The notes under the pieces: generated by a model
Told to the model about the DNA's origin: nothing
Seen by the model: only the letters and a program-made list of their open reading frames with translations
Database searches by the model: none
From: Posidonia oceanica
Lineage: Eukaryota > Streptophyta > Magnoliopsida > Alismatales > Posidoniaceae
Reading direction: 5' to 3'
Length of the DNA stretch: 64,000 nucleotides
NCBI GenBank assembly: GCA_037176725.1
Contig: JAZBRS010000059.1
Coordinates: 6,063,001-6,127,000 of the forward strand
Position numbers and translations under genes: made by a program
Part shown: piece by piece, positions 10,352-20,781 of the stretch
Numbering within the stretch: the first letter of the stretch is position 1
Layout: each line of letters starts with the position of its first letter

Positions 10352-11977
10352 TTATCCAGATTGTGCTAGAGGGTAACCATCAACAAATCCACCCTCAAAG
10401 CATTTCCTGCTCTCATTTAAAAACCCACTATGAACACACACCGACAGAACAACCATATACATCTCGTGGTTCAGTTGAAAGCCAGATTTAACCATTGCAC
10501 TAAAAAGCTTGAAAGCTTCAATGACAAGCCCATGTTGAGTGTATGCTACAACTATGGCAGTCCACGTGATTCCATCCCGATATTGCATATGATCAAATAA
10601 CTGAGCAGAATCAGCAATAAGACCACATCTGGAGTACATAGTTATCAACGAATTCACAACCACTGTGCTACGTTCATAGCCAGTTCTGACTGTATAAAGG
10701 TGCATAACTCTTCCCCAGCTAAGTACAGCAATAGATGCACATACAGAAATTACAGTAGTCAGGGTCCATTGATCAGGCTTAAATCCCTCTTTAGCCAACC
10801 TAGAGAACAGGACCAGTGTTCCCTCATCCCGATATCCAGAAATTAGTATATTCCATGAGGTCTCATTTCTTTGTGGAATTTTCCCAAACCATGAGTACGC
10901 ATTGATCATATCATTACGCTGAACAAATCCCTGTAAAATCCAATTCCACGACACAATATCTCGCTGGGGCATCTCTCCAAACAAGCTCAAAGCATCTTCC
11001 AGCAATCCGTTCTGAACAAAACCACAAAGCAACGTATTACATGCATAAATATCTTTATTCGACATATCATTATACAGCACTCTTGCAGCCTCAACATCAC
11101 CATTCATTGTGTAACCTCGAATCATAGCACACCAAGAAAACGTATCCTTCACAGGCATCTCCTCGAACAATCGCCTAGCTTCCTCCATCCTCCCAGCTCT
11201 CGAATAACACGTTAGTATCGTATTCCATGAAACAACATCATGCATTGGCATCACTCCAAACAACTCCACCGCGTCGTCAAAACAACCCAACTTCACATAC
11301 TGTGAAAGGAATACATTGTAATGAGAAACTTCCAGCTCCGGCGCCCAATTAAGCAAAACCCGTGCTTCCTCGACAAGTCCAAATCTTAAATACCCTGAAA
11401 CCATAACCGCCCACGACACCTTATCCCTCACCGGCATTGAATCAAACATCATCCTAGCATCCTTGATCCTTCCACACCCAGCATACCCAGAAATCATAGA
11501 ATTCCAACAAACCACATTCTTCCTCGGCATTCTCCCAAACATCACCCTGGCCCTCTCCATCTTTCCACATCTCACATACCCATTAACCAACGCAGCCCAG
11601 GACCTCTCGTCCTTCCATCCCTTCGGCATGGCATCGAAGAACCTCTGAGCTGTTGCAATCCGGTGGTTCTGGGCATACCCAGAAATCATGGAATTCCACG
11701 TGACAGCGTCGCGGCGGGGCATCTGGTGGAAGTAGCGGCCGGCGCTCTCGACGTCGCTAGTGTGGAAGCAGTGGGTTATCTTGGAGTTCCAACAGTAGAT
11801 GTCAGGTGGGCTTTTATAAGGAGTGGCGTGAGTGTTGTACGACGAATGCTGGCTTTGGCGTTTTGGGCAGTGGTGGAAAGGTGGAAGGAGGTGGAATTTG
11901 GAGGAAAGTTGGGATCTTGGCGTGGGTTTTCTGCACCAGCGCCAGCACCAGCACCAGCACCGGGTTGAAGGAAGCAT
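10352..11977 (-). CDS. PLS-class pentatricopeptide repeat protein, C-terminally shortened
   Basis: Single-exon frame of 541 codons with ATG at 11977. After a variable, Trp/Cys- and Arg-rich start (CWCWCWRW, from a CAG/CCAGCAC repeat) come roughly a dozen PPR motifs from about residue 65, e.g. RDAVTWNSMISGYAQNHRI and KNVVCWNSMISGYAGCGRI. Most are short 31-residue S-type units; a P-L-S triplet appears near the end (GFKPDQWTLTTVISVCAS). Such proteins bind organellar RNA in a sequence-specific way and support editing, splicing or stability. The protein ends after an L/S motif (SGFLNESRKCF) with no E or DYW domain. It is a tandem paralogue of the gene at 13580-15265. Mitochondrial or plastid targeting is inferred from the family. 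Confidence 0.85.
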   Translation of the reverse strand: MLPSTRCWCWCWRWCRKPTPRSQLSSKFHLLPPFHHCPKRQSQHSSYNTHATPYKSPPDIYCWNSKITHCFHTSDVESAGRYFHQMPRRDAVTWNSMISGYAQNHRIATAQRFFDAMPKGWKDERSWAALVNGYVRCGKMERARVMFGRMPRKNVVCWNSMISGYAGCGRIKDARMMFDSMPVRDKVSWAVMVSGYLRFGLVEEARVLLNWAPELEVSHYNVFLSQYVKLGCFDDAVELFGVMPMHDVVSWNTILTCYSRAGRMEEARRLFEEMPVKDTFSWCAMIRGYTMNGDVEAARVLYNDMSNKDIYACNTLLCGFVQNGLLEDALSLFGEMPQRDIVSWNWILQGFVQRNDMINAYSWFGKIPQRNETSWNILISGYRDEGTLVLFSRLAKEGFKPDQWTLTTVISVCASIAVLSWGRVMHLYTVRTGYERSTVVVNSLITMYSRCGLIADSAQLFDHMQYRDGITWTAIVVAYTQHGLVIEAFKLFSAMVKSGFQLNHEMYMVVLSVCVHSGFLNESRKCFEGGFVDGYPLAQSG

Positions 11978-13579
11978 AGCAGTGAGAACCCTCTGGCTGC
12001 CTTCTTCTCTCTGCAGAGAACAGGACTTGGAAGGACTAAAGTGTTATAACAGGAATTATCGTGGGTTGAATAGAAATGTTCTTTTAAAAGTTAAGACAAC
12101 CTCTAGGTTGATGATTGTAATAACTTCTAGTTTTCCGCATAGGTTGTAACTTACACTTTTCGATGGATTACGGATCTCGTTCTGATCTGAGATTTATTGA
12201 TAGACCTTAGGTTCCTCGTTAGTAAAAAAAAAAAAAAACACTCCTAATTGTCTTCTATAGTAATTCTCTAGGTTGATGAATTTCAACATCAATGTGCACA
12301 TTGTATATTTGTATTTTGGAAATTTAGATAGAGAACTACATTTATTTTACTTTTAAATACCATCCAATTATCTACAATTATTGATCAAGTGGTAAAATCT
12401 ACTTGTAGTTGTAAGAGAAGTAGTTCCAACCCGATATACATTAAAAAATAGGTTTGTTTTGCAAAAAAAAAAGTTTTATTGATTTCCAACTTATCTCTGT
12501 TTGAACATGTCTTCTTCTCAATTTGTTTGGAACAATATCGTCACTTTCTTCATTTTTGTATAAAACTTTCTTTTGATACAAGAGGATACAAATCAGAAAT
12601 CAGCCAAAGAATTACTCATATGAGATGAGCAAGGCATTTTTAACCTCTCTCATCCAGATGAACATGTTGCTCCATCCAAATTTATCAGTTCTTCCTAGTA
12701 TGCTAATTTATCAGTTCTTCCTAGTATGCTGTGTAAAACCGGATCAAGTTGAGGAGGGCAGTTCAAAGTTTGTCATTGATCCGGTGATCCCTTCATTATA
12801 TTTTACACTCTCTGACAACTCTTGCCATGCAACTCTTCACAAGGTAACCGAACTTGAAGACTTACAGAACTGAAGAAGTACCTTGTCTACTTGAGTTTTC
12901 AGGGCTTTTCTAATGACGCGTAATCAATACGATTTTTGGTGGCGTTCCAATCTTCCTTTTAAAGAAAAAGGAATCAAACCCTTCGTACCAGCTGAAGTTT
13001 AGCTTCGCAAGTACTTTGATCTATACCGTGCTTTGCAAACCAAATGATTTTATTTTTCCTGATTATTCCTGCAATCTCATAGAAGTACAAGTCAGAGATA
13101 GCTTGGAGGTATACAATCAATGATCCTAGCATGTATGTAATCTAACTTAGCACTTACAATTGAGTTTAACACATGGTAATCGAGCCTGTAGAATAAGGCC
13201 GTCTACAATCTACGAAAACTTGTGCAGCAAGTATGTAACCACTCTTCATAACGAGGCCCATGTGGAGCAGATTAACCAGCTAATGCCCACCAAAACCGGC
13301 TGCAATATGAGAATATGACCGCAAGCAGCTTAAGTCAGCTAGCATGTGTCACCTGTCAATGACTATGACACGCTTTGCCACAAGGGATGCATATCATAAT
13401 CACTCGTGACTGGTAGCTGGAAAGGATCTAGGGCTCTGGTTTTTCTCTTATATATAATCATCAGAAGTTCCTTGGCAGTGAAAAACGTTCACTAGATGGA
13501 TAGACAGCAAAAAAGAAAGATTGAGAATCTGAGAATTGTTGTAAACAGCAGGTCAGACTAACTCTTAACTTCATGAACT
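11978..13579. other. Intergenic DNA between the two PPR genes
   Basis: Contains a short A-run near 12223-12238. I see no convincing coding content; an 82-codon plus-strand frame at 12625-12873 has no family features. The part just below 13580 is the 3' flank of the second PPR gene. Confidence 0.45.
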
Positions 13580-15265
13580 CTATATGTACCTAGTGAGGCT
13601 GGTCCATACAATTGGTTGGATATCTACAGGTATTCTCTCAATCAACTTGTTAACATCACTGACTGATTTAGACCTTCTGAGGAGATTGACAATGCACAGA
13701 TAATGTTCAGGTTTTGGGTCCATCTTCCAGTCCTTCACCATTGACAAGAAAATTTTAAATCCTTCATCCACCAAACCTATATGGGCACAAGCAGAAAGTA
13801 AGCCAAAGAACAAAGCATGGTCTGGCCGAAAGCCAATATGAATCATGTTTTCTAAGAGCTTTGAAGCTTCACTCATCAGTCCATGATTAGCATGAGATAC
13901 AATCATCGCATTCCATGTTAAAGCATCTTTCTTCGGAATGTCATGGAACGATCTCACGGAATCAGAAAGCAAGCCACATTTAGAATACATAATGACTAAC
14001 AATGTCATGACTGCCACATTATGATTATATCCAGCTCTGGTCACGTAACAGTGCATCATTTTCCCCCAAACTACTGAGGCAAGATTACCACAGACAGGAA
14101 TTATTGCTTTTAGTGTGTTATGATCAGGCTTAAAGCCTTCTTCCATCATCTCACGTAGCAGAACCAGAGCTTCCTCATTCTGGTGTCCAAATATCAGTGT
14201 GTTCCATAACATAACATGCCTTCTTGGTATCCAGTGGTAAAACAAATGACTAGCATATTCAACATCACCCTGTCGAATGTACCCTTTTAGTATCAAATTC
14301 CACGACCAAACATCTTTTTTTGGCATCTCTTCAAACAATCTTACAGCATCTTCCATCATCCCATTCTCCACATAACCACCTAGCAACGTTTTCCATGACC
14401 ACAAGTCCCTCTCAGGCATTTCAACAAAAAAACTCCTTGCATTATCAATCCTTCCATTCTTCACATAAGCTTGCACCATCGCATTCCAAGAAACAGTATC
14501 CTTAACAAGCATATTCGCAAAGAACGACTCAGCAACATCCAATTTCCCCTCTTTCAAATAACACGTCAACATCGTGTTCCATGAAACAACATCTCTGTCC
14601 TCCATCCTCCCGAACAATTCCATTGCATCCTCGTAACGACCCAATTCAACAAACCTCCCCATCAAAACATTGTAATGCCGAACCTCCAAAACCGGCATGA
14701 TTTCAATCAATCCCTTGGCCTCCACCACCCTCTCCTCTCTCAGATACCCCAAAACCATAATAACCCACGAAGCCTCATCCCTCACGGGCATCACATCAAA
14801 CACCTCCCTGGCAACATCCACCTTCCCATCCTCTATATACCCCTTGACCATCAAACTCCAGCACACCACATTCCTACTGGGCATTCTCTCAAACACCTCT
14901 CGTGCCTCCTCCAAACACCCATCCTTCAAGTACCCATCGATCATGGCTCCCCAGGACCGGACGTTCTTGTCAGGCATCGCGTCGAAGAATCTCCTGGCGG
15001 AGGAGATGCGCCCGTTCCTGGCGTACCCGGACACCATGCAGTTCCACGTGACGGTGTTGCGCTCGGGCATCTCGTGGAAGTGGCGCCCGGCGCTCTCCAC
15101 GTCGCCGAGAAGGAAGCAGCGGGAGATCTTTGTGTTCCCCCAGTGGGTGGTGTTGTTGGTGGTGGAGATATCGGAGCAGAAGGGGCGAGTGGAGTGGAGG
15201 AGGTGGGAGTTGGGGAGTTTGAGGTGGCGGAGGAGATTTAGGTGGGAGAGGAGAGAAGAGAGCAT
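13580..15265 (-). CDS. PLS-class pentatricopeptide repeat protein, probably mitochondrial
   Basis: Single-exon frame of 561 codons with ATG at 15265. The N-terminus (MLSSLLSHLNLLRHLKLPNS, then STRPFCSD) is rich in Leu/Ser/Arg and lacks acids, typical of a mitochondrial presequence. From about residue 45 there is a run of short S-type PPR motifs, for example KNVRSWGAMIDGYLKDGCLE and RDVVSWNTMLTCYLKEGKLD, then L/S motifs with YSKCGLL. The C-terminus begins an E-type region (PEHYLCIVNLLRRSKSV) but stops after VWTSLTRYI, so E+ and DYW domains are absent. It shares motif order and many residues with the neighbour at 10352-11977 (VESAGRxFHxMP, RRFFDAMP), indicating tandem duplication. Expected role: organellar RNA binding; target unknown. 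Confidence 0.88.
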   Translation of the reverse strand: MLSSLLSHLNLLRHLKLPNSHLLHSTRPFCSDISTTNNTTHWGNTKISRCFLLGDVESAGRHFHEMPERNTVTWNCMVSGYARNGRISSARRFFDAMPDKNVRSWGAMIDGYLKDGCLEEAREVFERMPSRNVVCWSLMVKGYIEDGKVDVAREVFDVMPVRDEASWVIMVLGYLREERVVEAKGLIEIMPVLEVRHYNVLMGRFVELGRYEDAMELFGRMEDRDVVSWNTMLTCYLKEGKLDVAESFFANMLVKDTVSWNAMVQAYVKNGRIDNARSFFVEMPERDLWSWKTLLGGYVENGMMEDAVRLFEEMPKKDVWSWNLILKGYIRQGDVEYASHLFYHWIPRRHVMLWNTLIFGHQNEEALVLLREMMEEGFKPDHNTLKAIIPVCGNLASVVWGKMMHCYVTRAGYNHNVAVMTLLVIMYSKCGLLSDSVRSFHDIPKKDALTWNAMIVSHANHGLMSEASKLLENMIHIGFRPDHALFFGLLSACAHIGLVDEGFKIFLSMVKDWKMDPKPEHYLCIVNLLRRSKSVSDVNKLIERIPVDIQPIVWTSLTRYI

Positions 15266-16621
15266 TAGGAGATTAGTGTTTGCTTTGGCTTGGCCATGCA
15301 GAAAGAACGATTTTCTAATTTTTCTAGTTCCTATTGGTCTTTATTTCTTTTTACGGAAAAAATTTTCTGTGGGTGCATACACGAACTTTTTCCGGTAGTT
15401 ATCTTTTTTTTTTTTTTTTTTTTTTTGTTTTTAAAGATAAAATCTAATTATATAATTAATTAATCTATAAGATAATCTATTATATGTTAACATCCTTATC
15501 TGAGTTATATTTATTGTTAATTTTAATCTAAAATTTAACGATTAAAATTTAACAAAACGTGTTGAATTTTAAAACTTTTAGTTTAATATTTAATAGTTAT
15601 TTGATTTAAATGAAAATTTCAATATGTATTTATAAATATCTAATAAATATATTTATATGATTATTTTTTTCTATATATTTATTTTTTAAAAATAATGTGA
15701 CTACAACTATATTGATTATAGACACCAACACGAACTTTAACCTCTTCTTTTTATAAGAGTATTCTAACTTTTGGACTTATGGGTCGTAATTTTTCTACTA
15801 ATTATCATGAGAGTTATTAGTCATTATACCAGAAAATTGATCGGATGAATAGCATCAATCACGTAGACTCGTATCATTAGTTGTTCATAACTTTCATATA
15901 CATCGGTACTTTTGAAGTTCTGAATTGGTCAATGTTCCGCACACGAGTCCATAACATAGTTTGTTGTACTGTCTTCTAATAGTATAGAAGAGTAAGGTTC
16001 AAATTGCATTAATGATAGATTATCGATGGAATTTTCTTTCTTTACCTCTTAAAACTTGACTACACTTGTCACCTAACGGCAAAGGATAAGAGCTCTCTTT
16101 CCACTTACAAGCCGATGTAGTCTAACATAAAAAAGAATACAAAAGGTTGGTCAATGTTCCAACAATATTCCATAGACTTTTGTTGTCGTGCTTGTAACCA
16201 TCTTTGCATCTTAAGCGTTATGATATAATGTAAACACGAACCATTTTCCTGCAACAATATGATTAAATTTGGTCTAGTCCCTCCTTTCGAACAACTTGGA
16301 ACTGAAGGAGACATCATCGGCATTACAAGGTATAGTGATCTACCACAGCCTAAATAAGAGCATCATTAGTTTAAAAGCATCAACAGTGGGAAGAAAAAGA
16401 GGCCATGTAGAGGAGAACTGATGAAATACAATAGATGGACTTTGCCTGATTCCTTCCATTAATTATTTCGAGGCAAAGGAAAGAGGGAACACAGCATATA
16501 ACACACTAACAAAAATTCAGCAGACCCAGTTGCCAATTGATGTACAGAAGCTGTAAGATTTGGCACAACCACCTCTGTAAATGGTATACTACATAATAGT
16601 AGCAGAAGGATATGTACATAT
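15266..16621. other. AT-rich intergenic DNA with a 23-T run
   Basis: Holds an uninterrupted T run at 15404-15426 and about 300 bases of very AT-rich sequence. The end near 16621 is the likely 3' UTR of the SYF2 gene. No other gene supported. Confidence 0.5.
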
Positions 16622-19600
16622 CTAGTCTGGAAGGGCAGTTCCTCTCTCCAAATTGTTCTTGATCTCCAGAGTATATTTACCAAATGCCCTCTCGATCTTC
16701 TTGTTGAAGTGCTCGTTCCTGTCATTGATTGAATCAATATCCTTTTCATCATGGAACCTGCGTCTTCTGCTGAAGGCTTTGCGTTTTGCGTCCCTGTCCT
16801 GAAGCTCCTTCACCATTCTGTCCACATTCTCCTCGGAAACCTTTTGTGCCTGCCAAGGAAGAGGGAATAAAGGTGTATCCAATACATAAAGGTGTAGACT
16901 GATATTCTTAAACCCTTGTCAATTTTTCATTTCATAAATATACGCTTACCTTTCCATATTGAAGACTGGAAGAATTGCGGTAGAACTCTGGGTCTTCTTC
17001 CTTTGCTTTGTTATATGCGTCCATATCACACTTGATGTTCTTCGTCCTTTTTTTATGAGAATTGTATAGAGTCTTCTGGTTAAAAACTGTTAGAACTAAC
17101 TGTCAGAACTAACCTTGAAGAGTTGGATGCACCTCAAGTAGAAATACATTGTGAAAAGAAAATGAATACTGGGCAGAATCAACTATGATCAAGAATCCAT
17201 TCATCTATAATGAACAAAATAAGTCGATCTGCTAGTTAACGATGCTGTTATGCACTTGTATTAATGTTCATATAGTCAATACCCCATATTATAGCTCTAA
17301 CCAAAAACCATACAAAAGAAAATTCAAGGGCGTATGGCAAACTTTTCTTTCTTCCATAAGAAAGTCTCTCAAAAGTTCTATATGAATTTCATCCATATTT
17401 TTATCAGCATATGTTGGAAAAATATATATCTCATTTAGCCTTTTCATGCCTACTATGACTAGTTATTTTGGTTTTCTATTGGCCCATTTTTACAAATAAA
17501 TTGACTAAGTCCATATTATGGAAAGATGAATAAACAAATCCATAAAAAATAAATGTTATACTTATTCCAAAATAAGCTCCACATTTCATCAAGTGGTCAT
17601 GCTAGAGACAAAAACAGTCAACTACCGATGGCCTTTGACTTGGTTGGAGACGCATCAATCAAATTACAGAAAGTGTTGGGGACATGATTACAAACATGGA
17701 TGCAAGCTTGATACTCAATGGGTTCATCACACATCAAAGATAACTTATAGGTTCATTACACATCAAAGATAACCTATTTCTGCTACGTAGAAGTGTCATG
17801 TCGTAACCTAAGACATAACCTACCCTTTTTTTTCCGAAGAATGATGACCTACTCGTGCTTTACTGAAACTGGAAGTTTCATATTCCAATGGCAATGGGCT
17901 GTCCTTAAGGCAAAAGAAAATATGTCATTGAGGGGAGGTCTTCACCACATAATAAACTATCAGCATACCCTTTGCCATGATCTATCTGTTTCACTAGTCA
18001 AACTACATAAACTAGATAGGAAACAGAGATGCTGGCGCACCAAAATCATAGTGCAAATTGAAACTTTTAAAAGTGTTTCATTATCTACGCGTTATATTTC
18101 CGAAAAAACGACAAGTTAAAGTTGAAAGACCAAGCTCAGAAGCCTAACAGTGTAATTGTATTTCACTTGTTAATTGACGTCATCAAACAAGAACTGTGGG
18201 AAGAAAGAGGTGCATCACTCTTGTTGAAGTATTCTAAATCACAAAGATAGACTATATGTTTAATATACACTATAACCGATGTTTTCAAAAATGGAAAACA
18301 ACCTCTATATAGATTGAGTCTCTAAATGTTTTCTGAAAAAACGGGAGTTTAAACCGAGGTTAATGAAAAAACAATCGAAAAAAAAAATAAAAATTCAATG
18401 CAACATACATATAACCAACGACATTCAATAAATTACCTCAATATATGGAACTATTAGTTAAACACAAGTAATTTAATTCAAATAATATAAATTTAATATG
18501 TGTAATTATCATTCAATTATCCTTTAACCATGATAATTCAAAAATATAAATTAAATAACTAAATAAGCGATAAGCATAAGTAAACAAATAAGTACCTAGA
18601 TAATCAAATTATGTCAATGACAAGAAGTCACTAACACTATATTAAAAAATGGCCGTTTTTACGCAAAAAATGGTGTCATATAAAAAATGTTTAAACTCCA
18701 AAATGGTGTCATATAAAAAACGTTTAAACAGAGTTTAAACGGCCGTTTTTCCATACATAGCAGCAATTACATATTTCTCGTATTAAGTTCAGTCCAGCTT
18801 TTAACAGAAACTACCCTAAATTAAGCCATGGAGCTATAAACGTAAAGTACTATTCAAGAATCAAAGCCCATTCATAAGATATCACTACCACATATTACAG
18901 AAACATAGAGTAAAGAGGCATTTCTATTGAAAACTAGACCAATTTCTAATATTGCAAGAGAGATAACAGAAAGTACAATAGGCAGCTTAAATGGTTCAAT
19001 TAAGATTCAAGTACCAATACTCCAAGTAGATGGTTCAATTAAGATTCAAGTACCAATACTCCAAGTAGTAAATAGATAAACGGGCTGATGTCTGCCTCAT
19101 GGAGAAGTTAAACACAACAGTGTTAAGGCTTACCATCCCACCCATAAGGTGCAGGTTCCTTTTCCCATTTCTTGTATTTTCCTTCGGCCATTTCCTGCGT
19201 GTCAAGCATGTAGGCTTTTGACATATCCAGGCCATTGGAATCTAGAAGTTTCCCAATCCTTTTTGTCCTCTCCTCCATCCACTTACTCTTTGAAACTCCT
19301 CTAGACTCAGATGGTGCTTCCTGCTTATTTTTCTCTGCCACCATGGCCACTTGGTTGGACTTTCTTGCCTCATTCTGCAAATAAAATCACAACAAAGACA
19401 AATTCAATCATTACTACACTGAGACAATGACCAAAAAATATTGGAAGCTAAAATTGTATGTACTGGACAACTACCTACCATTTTAAGCTGAAGTTCAAAC
19501 AATTTTTTCTGCCTTCCAGTCAGTTGTGGATAGCCGTCATCAGTATCTTTGTCAACAACTTTGCTGTCACTAATACTACCAGCAGTTTCCTCTGGTTGAC

Positions 19601-20710
19601 CTCCTGCTTGTTCGGAAGGAACATCAATCAGATCGGATGCATTCAATGAGGATGGAGTCTTATCTCCATGCTGTAATTCTGAAAGCAATATGTGAAAATA
19701 GAAAAAGTATGTTACAGACTGAAATAATTGTGATGAGAAGGAACAAAGTAAGTGGTTTTTTAGAGGAAAAGGCAAGTGAAAAACAAGAGATGGAATAGTA
19801 TGAAAGATCATCTGACAAAACCAGTGTCATACCATCAACAAAGACCTTGTAGAGAGAAAAAACTTGCAAATTCATGAGAGATGGATAAACAGTGAACATA
19901 AATCAAGACTAGAAAATGCTAACAATAACAACATGTAAGAAGCAAAACAGTCAAAAAAGAAACAACAGCAAACACTAAAAAGTTGTTCTAAAATCATATA
20001 AACCATAAACTAATAAATGATGCATGGATTAAAGAGGCATGATTACAAGTGGATAAATCTCCGATTTGGAAGGCCAAGGCAGAGCCAATTGGAGAGCTAA
20101 TCTATCAGGTCTAGGCAATTATGAAGCAAAGAACAAAACCCTTCAAGCATTTTCCTTCACATACTAGAACCCACATCCAACATTAAATGCAAAAATGCAA
20201 GATTTGAAGCATCAAAATTCTCTGAGATTAAAGATTAGTAAAAAACACAACTCTAAGTAAAAAGACTTCTACTATAAAAGACCACAATCCACAGGTCTCA
20301 TCCTCCAATACCAAGCAAAATCACAACAATATAAGAGAAAGAACAGACCTTCACCAGCTCTCTCCGCCCGCTCCTTCGCTTCGGCAATCCTACGAAAACA
20401 AAACTCCCCACACTCATGGTACGGGTTCGCCGCATTCACACAGTCGGGGTGCACCATCCTCTCCTCCGGGGCCTTCCCTTCATCCTTACTCTTCTCTGCA
20501 ACCAACCAAAAAACACCAACATAAACGTCCAAAAAAAAAAATCCAAACTTTACCTACAACCAAGCATACCAAACAAGACCGGAACAAAGAAAACCCACCG
20601 AATTCCCGCTGATACCGCTCCTTCTCCTCCGCAATCCACTCGAAACAGAACTCCACGCACTCGTGGTAAGGATTCAACGCGTTCCGGCACGCCGGGTCCG
20701 ATTTGCCCAT
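16622..20710 (-). CDS. SYF2: Pre-mRNA-splicing factor SYF2, six exons
   Basis: Exons: 20710-20599, 20495-20349, 19678-19479, 19374-19134, 17086-16950 and 16849-16622. All have GT-AG sites and total 1,065 bases (354 residues). The C-terminal ~150 residues are a clear SYF2 domain: GWD-VFNQKTLYN, then DPEFYRNSSSLQYGK, then FHDEKDIDSINDRNEHFNKK and IERAFGKYTLEIKNNLERGT. SYF2 is a component of the Prp19/NTC-associated spliceosome and acts in the nucleus. Exons 1 and 2 each encode a Cys/His motif, C-x7-H-x-C-x3-C, in the context NPYHECxEFCFxxIAExKER. As far as I recall, the family normally has one such motif. The first usable ATG is at 20710 (MGKSDPAC); a GTG lies three codons upstream. Intron 4 is 2.0 kb. 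Confidence 0.93.
18630..18745. repeat. Short direct and inverted repeats in SYF2 intron 4
   Basis: The phrase TGGTGTCATATAAAAAA occurs at 18671 and 18704 (33-bp period). It is bracketed by GGCCGTTTTT segments and followed by a palindrome CGTTTAAACAGAGTTTAAACG. It looks like the end of a small transposon; boundaries were not found. Confidence 0.5.
18991..19068. repeat. Perfect 39-bp tandem duplication in SYF2 intron 4
   Basis: The 39-base unit beginning ATGGTTCAATTAAGATTCAA occurs twice head to tail (18991 and 19030) with no difference, which suggests a recent slippage event. It lies about 65 bases downstream of the exon 4 donor and does not alter coding sequence. Confidence 0.9.
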
Positions 20711-20759
20711 CGAATCCACGAGTTCTACTGCGGGGAGACCAGAATTTTAGAGAAAAAGT

Positions 20760-20781
20760 GGGGGGGGGGGGGGGGGGGGGG
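20760..20781. repeat. 22-G homopolymer just upstream of the SYF2 start
   Basis: An unbroken run of 22 G on the plus strand, C22 on the gene strand, begins 50 bases before the SYF2 ATG. It probably lies in the 5' UTR or core promoter. Length may be unreliable in an assembly. Confidence 0.85.

Noticed and set aside
11463..12149. Plus-strand frames of 61 to 105 codons
   Set aside because: Antisense shadows of the PPR gene at 10352-11977 and its CAGCACC repeat.
12625..12873. 82-codon plus-strand frame between the PPR genes
   Set aside because: No domain, contains a local duplication of TTTATCAGTTCTTCCTAGTA, and no splice partners seen.
14675..15398. Plus-strand frames of 188 and 233 codons
   Set aside because: Antisense shadows of the PPR coding sequence at 13580-15265.
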